Source of the DNA: DASQPA01 sp963756455
GTDB taxonomy: Bacteria > Acidobacteriota > Thermoanaerobaculia > Multivoradales > UBA5704
Length of the DNA stretch: 64,000 nt
NCBI GenBank assembly: GCA_963756455.1
Contig: CAVWNC010000004.1
Coordinates: forward strand, 1,364,001-1,428,000
Direction of reading: 5' to 3'
The notes under the pieces were generated by a model that made no database searches, was not told the origin of the DNA, and saw only the letters and a list, made by a program, of their open reading frames with translations. Within the stretch, counting starts at the first letter, position 1. Each line of letters begins with the position of its first letter. Shown here one piece after another: positions 59,380 to 64,000 of the stretch. Position numbers and translations under genes: made by a program.

Positions 59380-62300
59380 TCATGCCCTTCGAAGAACGCG
59401 AAAGCCCAAGAGCACCACTCCGTAAAAAATTAATATTGCGACACCTTCGTCGACTCCCCGCACATACGGAACGCCAAGAGAAGTACTACCGGCGTAGAAA
59501 AGAAGTACAACTAGGCCAGCCAGAAGGAGCAGGCATATCTCCCAATCAGAGGAGTCGAACCGCATATTTTCACGAAGCTTGCTCCAGACTGAATCAAACG
59601 CCTTCCTTGAATCGATCCACGCAAGTCTCAGAAACGAAAGGGCGTGATCCTCGCCTATCAACGTGCGACTAAAAGGTATATACAAAATAATCATTGTGAG
59701 ATGGGTAAAAACAAAAAAAGCCGCCATCGCGGGCGACGATAGCAAGAAAAAAAAGACACCAAAAAAGACCCATCCGAGAGAACCTATATTTCCGCGCGAA
59801 ATTCCGATGCAGGCTATAATGATCGAAAGCCCCACGGGCAGACTACCCATCACCCATGCCCAGAGATTCTCTCGAAAAAAACGAAACCCAACCAGAGTCG
59901 CCGAAGCTACCAGTAGCACCTGGATCATCGTTAGGCTCGACCGAGGTATCTGATCAAAGCTCCGTAGAGCGGAATGGTCAAAGTAGTTGACCAATATTTT
60001 CGAGAACCCAAGTACCCCCCACGCACCACCGACGAGAAAAGCCAGGTCGATGAAGGCAAACAACGCGGTCAACGCGAAACAGGCCTGGAGCCGGCGAGTT
60101 CCCGCGGAGGCCACGGCCCGCGCGAGAATACCCAGGCGGGGCAAAAAATCACTGGCCGCGAGAGAAAGCCCTATTGATGAGGCGAGGTCAATTTTTCCCA
60201 GCCCCTTCCCGGATCTGGCTGCAGTAACGAGGATGAGGGCTTGGTTTCCGACCCAACGCACCGGCGAATCCAGAAGGCTGTCGAGAGTGCCGAGAAGATC
60301 GGTGTCGTCGAGTTGATGGCAGGCCCGCATCATTTTCACCTGACTGACGGGACGGCCGCGTTCGACGAGCAAATTGAGAGCCGGCCGCAGACTCGACCGG
60401 AGCTCTTCCCGAACTGCGTGAGACGTTGGAGCGCCCCGGGTGAGACGCGCCCCGAGCTCGACCCGGTCCGCCAGCCGGGCCTCTTGTCGATAGGCAACAT
60501 CAGTTTCGCTGATGCGATTCTGCGTCGGATGGTCCCCCTCCACCACAGTGTCGAGCCCTGCCTTGAGGTCAATTACATCGGCTCCGATCGCGGTGGCCAA
60601 AGCCTGCACGCCGTCCTCCGCGCCCCCCATGAGGACGAGATTCAGCATCGTCTCTTGCCACCGGGGTGCGTCCAGCTTGTCCAACCATTGGATAGAGGGC
60701 GCCTTCTCTGCAATCCAGAGCGCGGTGAAGTACTCTTGAAATCGATGGTGCTCGAATCGGACCTGACGCTCCGCTCCGGGGAACGATTCGGCAAGGACAC
60801 CGCACCACGTTCCGGCATGAATCATGTCGAGGATCCGCGGCTTCGTTTGTGGGTCAGCGCCTTCGAGAAGGATCTCGACAGGGACCGCCGAACCTCGGTT
60901 GCGCTCGGTAATGAGAAAAGCAAACCGGGCCCAGGCTCGAAACGCCTCTTCCGCAGGGGGCAGCTCCAATCCCACTGCCTGCGCGTCCCGGTGTTTCCGC
61001 GCGTAGTTCTCCTCGTGAAAGAAGCAGATCAGCTGGACTCGCGAGGCAGGCCAGGTTCGCCGGCGGTAGAGAAAAAGGCAGAGGAGCCAGAGCACGAACG
61101 GATTGGTCGCGTCAACCGGCAAATCGCCAGCGTCTAACCGCTGAGCAAGCCGCCGAAGGCCCAGCACCTCGCCGTCGACCTCGAGCGTCGGAGAGGGGAG
61201 GCAGCGACGCAGGTAGGAAACGATTTGTGCGCGATCGAAGGACAACAGTACCAGGCGGCGGTGAACGAAGGAGAGGCTGAAGTCCGCAATCCTGCAAGAG
61301 AAGAGGGTCCTGGTTCTCCCTTTGCGCTGACCGGCGAACTCGCTCAAAGCCTCGATGTGCTCGTTGTAACGGTCGCGGCTCATTTCGTCCATCCCATCGA
61401 AGAGGATGATGAGGCGGCCCTCTCGATCGAGATCGTCGATCCAGGGACGAAGGGTAGGGGGCGCGGAGCGCTTAACGAACTCGAGAACCTCCTCCGGTCC
61501 GACCTTCCCTGCAACGTGGAATTCGCCCAAGCGTACGTAGAGAGGAACGGTAGGAAAAACCTGGTGTTCCTCTCGGCAAACAAGTGCCAAGGCGGTCTCC
61601 TGGAGAGTCATGGTCTTACCGCTTCCCGGATCGCCAAGTAGAACGATGGGGTCGGAACTGGAAAGCAGAACCCGGACGACGCTATGGACGAGACGGCTCC
61701 GACGGTTGACGGCCGCGATTTGGGCGCTCGCGGAGTCGCCTCCTTCTTCCCGTCCGAGCACCTGACGGATCGCCAGATGAACGGGCCGCACGAAAGGGCT
61801 GAGAGGCTGGTCGTCACCCAGCCCCATTCCGGGCACCGTCCGCGCTTCGAGAGGGAGATAAATCTTCTCTCCAATTTCTTGCTCGAGCTTCGCCCTCCAG
61901 TTGCGCAGGTAGGTGTCCAGGGCTGGAAGCTCTTGCGGCTCGGGGAAGATCCCGCGGCGAGTGAGGGCTCGATGGAAGCTCGGCAAGACGCGATCAAAGA
62001 CAGATCTAAGGACCGGGCGGGGAGCTAGGGATACGGATGGAACTCTCTCCAAGGCCACTTCCTTGCTCTTGTGGCTGCGCAGGAAGAGAATCGGGGTCGA
62101 CCATTCGGCCGAACCCGGATCGAGGCGTGAGATGGCAAGACGACCCTGCAAGAGAGAGGTCTCGAGCGGATCGCCAGCCAAGAGACGGCCATAGAAGGCA
62201 CGGCTGAAAGCGATGGCGGCTGCATCAGAGATGGGTACCCGCATTGCTACCACGGCGGGGAAGCCAGCCAGGACCAAGGCGGCGGCAGCGCCCAAGAAGG

Positions 62301-63156
62301 GGCTCCCTGTGCTTTCCGGGGCTACCGTCGCCGTGCTACAGGCATTCAAGAAAATCAATTGGAGGTCGCGAAAGGTTCCCAACTCGGTGGCGAGAGCCTT
62401 GCCGCTAACCCGGTCCGCGCTCCCGTCGGGAGCCTTGAAGCAAAGGCCGCCTTCTCCTGTCGTCTCATCGAACCAGCCATGCCCGGAGAAGTGCAGGATA
62501 TGGAATCTTTCCTTGGCGAGCGCCTCCGCCAGAGCCTCACGGCGGGCGTCCTCAAGGAGAACGAGCTCGACCCCATCCTGGCGTGCCGTCTCCTCTAAGT
62601 AACGACGCTCCCTCTCCAAATCGAGAGCTGGATAGCCAGCCGAGGCCAGATCAGAAAGGACTGCCAGGATTCGAAGCGGCCGGGGCCTCAACCACGGCCG
62701 TTCCGGCTGGGGGACGTCCAGGTACCGGGCGACCAGAGTTCGATCGCTCAGGCTGAGAAACTCTTGAACTTCGCCACGATAGAGAAGCTCCCATGGAAGA
62801 GCGTGGAGCCGAGAGAGTTCGGGAAGGTCGATCTTCAGTTGGACCCGTAGACCACGCCCAGCCTCTTCGACGCGGCCCAAGCTATAGTCAAAGCGACGCC
62901 GAACCTGGCCAGTGAAGAGGGAGTTGAAGAGCCGCTCGCCGATCTGCTCTGGAGTGAGCAGCAGCGGGCTGACAGGCCGTACAAGCTGGCGTTCGTCCGC
63001 CGGCCCAGACCAGGCGCGTAACATGGACAGCTCGGCCGGATCGAACGGTAGATCGAAGTGGCTGCGGGCCTGACCTCCCGGCGACTGCACGACTCGGACC
63101 TCATATCTTTTTTCAGCCGAGGTACTGAGCTGGACCACGAAGTCTTCGTACTCCAC
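59380..63156 (-). CDS. CHAT-NACHT-transmembrane protein (putative bacterial NLR-like defence protein)
   Basis: The protein has 1258 residues. The N-terminal CHAT protease-like domain (about 60-355) has His in ILHFSGHGWFD (about 224) and Cys in LIFLNACSTAT (about 272). A NACHT/AAA NTPase (about 485-800) has Walker A LLGDPGSGKTMTL (about 512) and Walker B LIILFDGMDEM (about 586), with FEHHRFQEYFTALW typical of the end of NACHT modules. A helical region (about 830-1010) follows, then six or more TM helices (about 1020-1255). Both CHAT catalytic residues are present. CHAT proteases coupled to NTPase switches are known in bacterial immunity; the C-terminal TM part would tie this one to the inner membrane. 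The 3' portion (59.4-60.2 kb) is notably AT-richer than the rest, which suggests exchange of the C-terminus. Confidence 0.87.
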   Translation of the reverse strand: MEYEDFVVQLSTSAEKRYEVRVVQSPGGQARSHFDLPFDPAELSMLRAWSGPADERQLVRPVSPLLLTPEQIGERLFNSLFTGQVRRRFDYSLGRVEEAGRGLRVQLKIDLPELSRLHALPWELLYRGEVQEFLSLSDRTLVARYLDVPQPERPWLRPRPLRILAVLSDLASAGYPALDLERERRYLEETARQDGVELVLLEDARREALAEALAKERFHILHFSGHGWFDETTGEGGLCFKAPDGSADRVSGKALATELGTFRDLQLIFLNACSTATVAPESTGSPFLGAAAALVLAGFPAVVAMRVPISDAAAIAFSRAFYGRLLAGDPLETSLLQGRLAISRLDPGSAEWSTPILFLRSHKSKEVALERVPSVSLAPRPVLRSVFDRVLPSFHRALTRRGIFPEPQELPALDTYLRNWRAKLEQEIGEKIYLPLEARTVPGMGLGDDQPLSPFVRPVHLAIRQVLGREEGGDSASAQIAAVNRRSRLVHSVVRVLLSSSDPIVLLGDPGSGKTMTLQETALALVCREEHQVFPTVPLYVRLGEFHVAGKVGPEEVLEFVKRSAPPTLRPWIDDLDREGRLIILFDGMDEMSRDRYNEHIEALSEFAGQRKGRTRTLFSCRIADFSLSFVHRRLVLLSFDRAQIVSYLRRCLPSPTLEVDGEVLGLRRLAQRLDAGDLPVDATNPFVLWLLCLFLYRRRTWPASRVQLICFFHEENYARKHRDAQAVGLELPPAEEAFRAWARFAFLITERNRGSAVPVEILLEGADPQTKPRILDMIHAGTWCGVLAESFPGAERQVRFEHHRFQEYFTALWIAEKAPSIQWLDKLDAPRWQETMLNLVLMGGAEDGVQALATAIGADVIDLKAGLDTVVEGDHPTQNRISETDVAYRQEARLADRVELGARLTRGAPTSHAVREELRSSLRPALNLLVERGRPVSQVKMMRACHQLDDTDLLGTLDSLLDSPVRWVGNQALILVTAARSGKGLGKIDLASSIGLSLAASDFLPRLGILARAVASAGTRRLQACFALTALFAFIDLAFLVGGAWGVLGFSKILVNYFDHSALRSFDQIPRSSLTMIQVLLVASATLVGFRFFRENLWAWVMGSLPVGLSIIIACIGISRGNIGSLGWVFFGVFFFLLSSPAMAAFFVFTHLTMIILYIPFSRTLIGEDHALSFLRLAWIDSRKAFDSVWSKLRENMRFDSSDWEICLLLLAGLVVLLFYAGSTSLGVPYVRGVDEGVAILIFYGVVLLGFRVLRRA

Positions 63157-63265
63157 GCAAGGCTTTCCTCCCTGGAACGCCTAGACACCCTGTCTCGCCG
63201 GATGTTTACCTGCGCGCAGCCCGGAGGCAGGATTGATATGCTGCCCTACGGAGGACACCTGCAGC

Positions 63266-64000
63266 ATGCGGCGGAAACTGGGGATCGGGGTCATCGCCTT
63301 TTGGGCCTTCGGGGTGTTCCTGGGAGCGGCCGGCGGCCAGGCCGCGGAGGACAAGGCGACGGTCGCCCAGCGGGAGGGCCGGCGGGCGGGCGAGAGCTGG
63401 CTCGCGGAGGTCGACCAGGGGAAGTACGGGTCGAGCTGGGAGGACGCGGCGGCGCTCTTTCGCCAGTCGGTGCCGCGGGAGGCCTGGATCAGCGACCTGC
63501 GGGAGAACCGCCAGCCGCTCGGCGCGGTCCAGTCCCGAACCCTCCAGACGGACGACTACGCGCCCAGCCTTCCCGGCGCCCCGCCCGGTCGGTACGTGAC
63601 CCTCCGCTTCGCCACCGTCTTCGAGAAGGGGGTCTCCCGGATCGAGACCCTCGTCCTCGCGCCGGAGGCCGGGACCTGGCGCGTCCTCGGCTATCACGCG
63701 ACCGGGAGCCTCTCCCCCGAACAGCTCGCGGTCGATCAGGAGGCAGGCCGAACCGTGGCTTTGGCCTGGCTCGCGCTCGAAGACCGCGGGGGGTACGGGG
63801 AAGCCTGGGACGCCGCGGCCACCGCCGCCCAGCGCGCGGTGCCGCGCGCGATGTGGGTGAACCGGATGGAGCTCGCCCGGAGGCCTTTGGGCGCCGTCCA
63901 ATCGCGGGTCTTCCAGTCCGCCGAGTACTCGACGACGGTCCCCGGGGCCCCTCCGGGAGAGTACGTGACCGTGCGCTACGACACCGTCTTCGCCAACCGC
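63266..64000 (+). CDS. Exported protein with two DUF4019-like repeats (runs off the window)
   Basis: ATG 63266 follows a GAGG at 63251 and opens a signal peptide (LGIGVIAFWAFGVFLGAAGGQA). Two copies of the same domain follow: W(L/..)xxxDxGxYGxxWxxAA then VPRxxWxxxxxxxRxPLGAVQSR and a PGAPPGxYVT(L/V)R(F/Y)xTVF strand, at about residues 40-145 and 160-245. This matches the DUF4019 pattern, an exported domain of unknown role. The frame is open to the last base, so the C-terminus lies outside the window. Confidence 0.8.
   Translation, partial: MRRKLGIGVIAFWAFGVFLGAAGGQAAEDKATVAQREGRRAGESWLAEVDQGKYGSSWEDAAALFRQSVPREAWISDLRENRQPLGAVQSRTLQTDDYAPSLPGAPPGRYVTLRFATVFEKGVSRIETLVLAPEAGTWRVLGYHATGSLSPEQLAVDQEAGRTVALAWLALEDRGGYGEAWDAAATAAQRAVPRAMWVNRMELARRPLGAVQSRVFQSAEYSTTVPGAPPGEYVTVRYDTVFANR

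Overview
The window is high-GC bacterial DNA with no rRNA, tRNA or CRISPR array. It looks like an Acidobacteriota chromosome or metagenome contig. The clues are two FtsX/MacB permeases of the duplicated 'ADOP' type that has no ATPase partner, a TPR-CHAT protein, large RHS and CHAT-NTPase proteins, and a sigma factor paired with a cytoplasm-facing anti-sigma-like protein. This assignment is inference from gene content, not from a marker gene. Several genes carry single-base frameshifts, many at short homopolymers, so part of the gene breakage may be assembly or read error.

Layout. 0-5.4 kb: a secreted RHS-repeat protein with an AT-richer variable tip, overlapping by ATGA with a small lipoprotein that could be its immunity partner. 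5.4-9.3 kb: broken genes (CocE-type hydrolase ending in a fold-back junction, acyl-CoA ligase, GNAT). 9.4-14.5 kb: a secreted peptide with three GGLDP(D/N)G repeats, a zinc-finger/TPR protein, a CAP-domain protein and an ADOP permease. 14.6-21.3 kb: two tandem NtrC-type regulators (the second with a Glu in place of the phospho-acceptor Asp), then about 1.5 kb of non-coding DNA with three consensus sigma-54 promoters, each with an upstream GTCCA-N5-TGGAC-type site, and four related hairpin terminators. An RsbQ-like alpha/beta hydrolase and a PAS hybrid histidine kinase follow. I read this stretch as one signalling module that makes tandem sigma-54-dependent small RNAs, similar in logic to the Vibrio LuxO-Qrr circuit; it is the most interesting part of the window. 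21.4-27 kb: a TPR-CHAT protein, an unknown 159-residue protein, and a sigma/anti-sigma pair whose last codon is supplied by an IS end. 27-32.2 kb: a deleted IS relic, a small secreted Cys-rich protein, repeats, a second ADOP permease and a PIN toxin-antitoxin pair.

32.3-45.2 kb: one 4280-residue NRPS with domains C-A(Ser; interrupted by an FkbM methyltransferase)-PCP-C-A(Thr)-PCP-sulfotransferase-C-A-PCP-TE, predicted to make a short O-methylated and sulfated peptide. 45.5-48.8 kb: a CHAT-STAND-TM-WD40 protein with six nearly identical WD40 repeats. 48.8-58.2 kb, minus strand: a TonB-C protein, an exact 64-bp tandem repeat array, a DprE1-like FAD oxidase, a lanthipeptide-type precursor without visible modification genes, a large unknown membrane protein, a DprE2-like reductase and a frameshifted lysA. 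58.4-63.2 kb: a CHAT-NACHT-membrane protein followed by two small membrane proteins, a possible defence operon. The window ends inside a protein with two DUF4019-like repeats.
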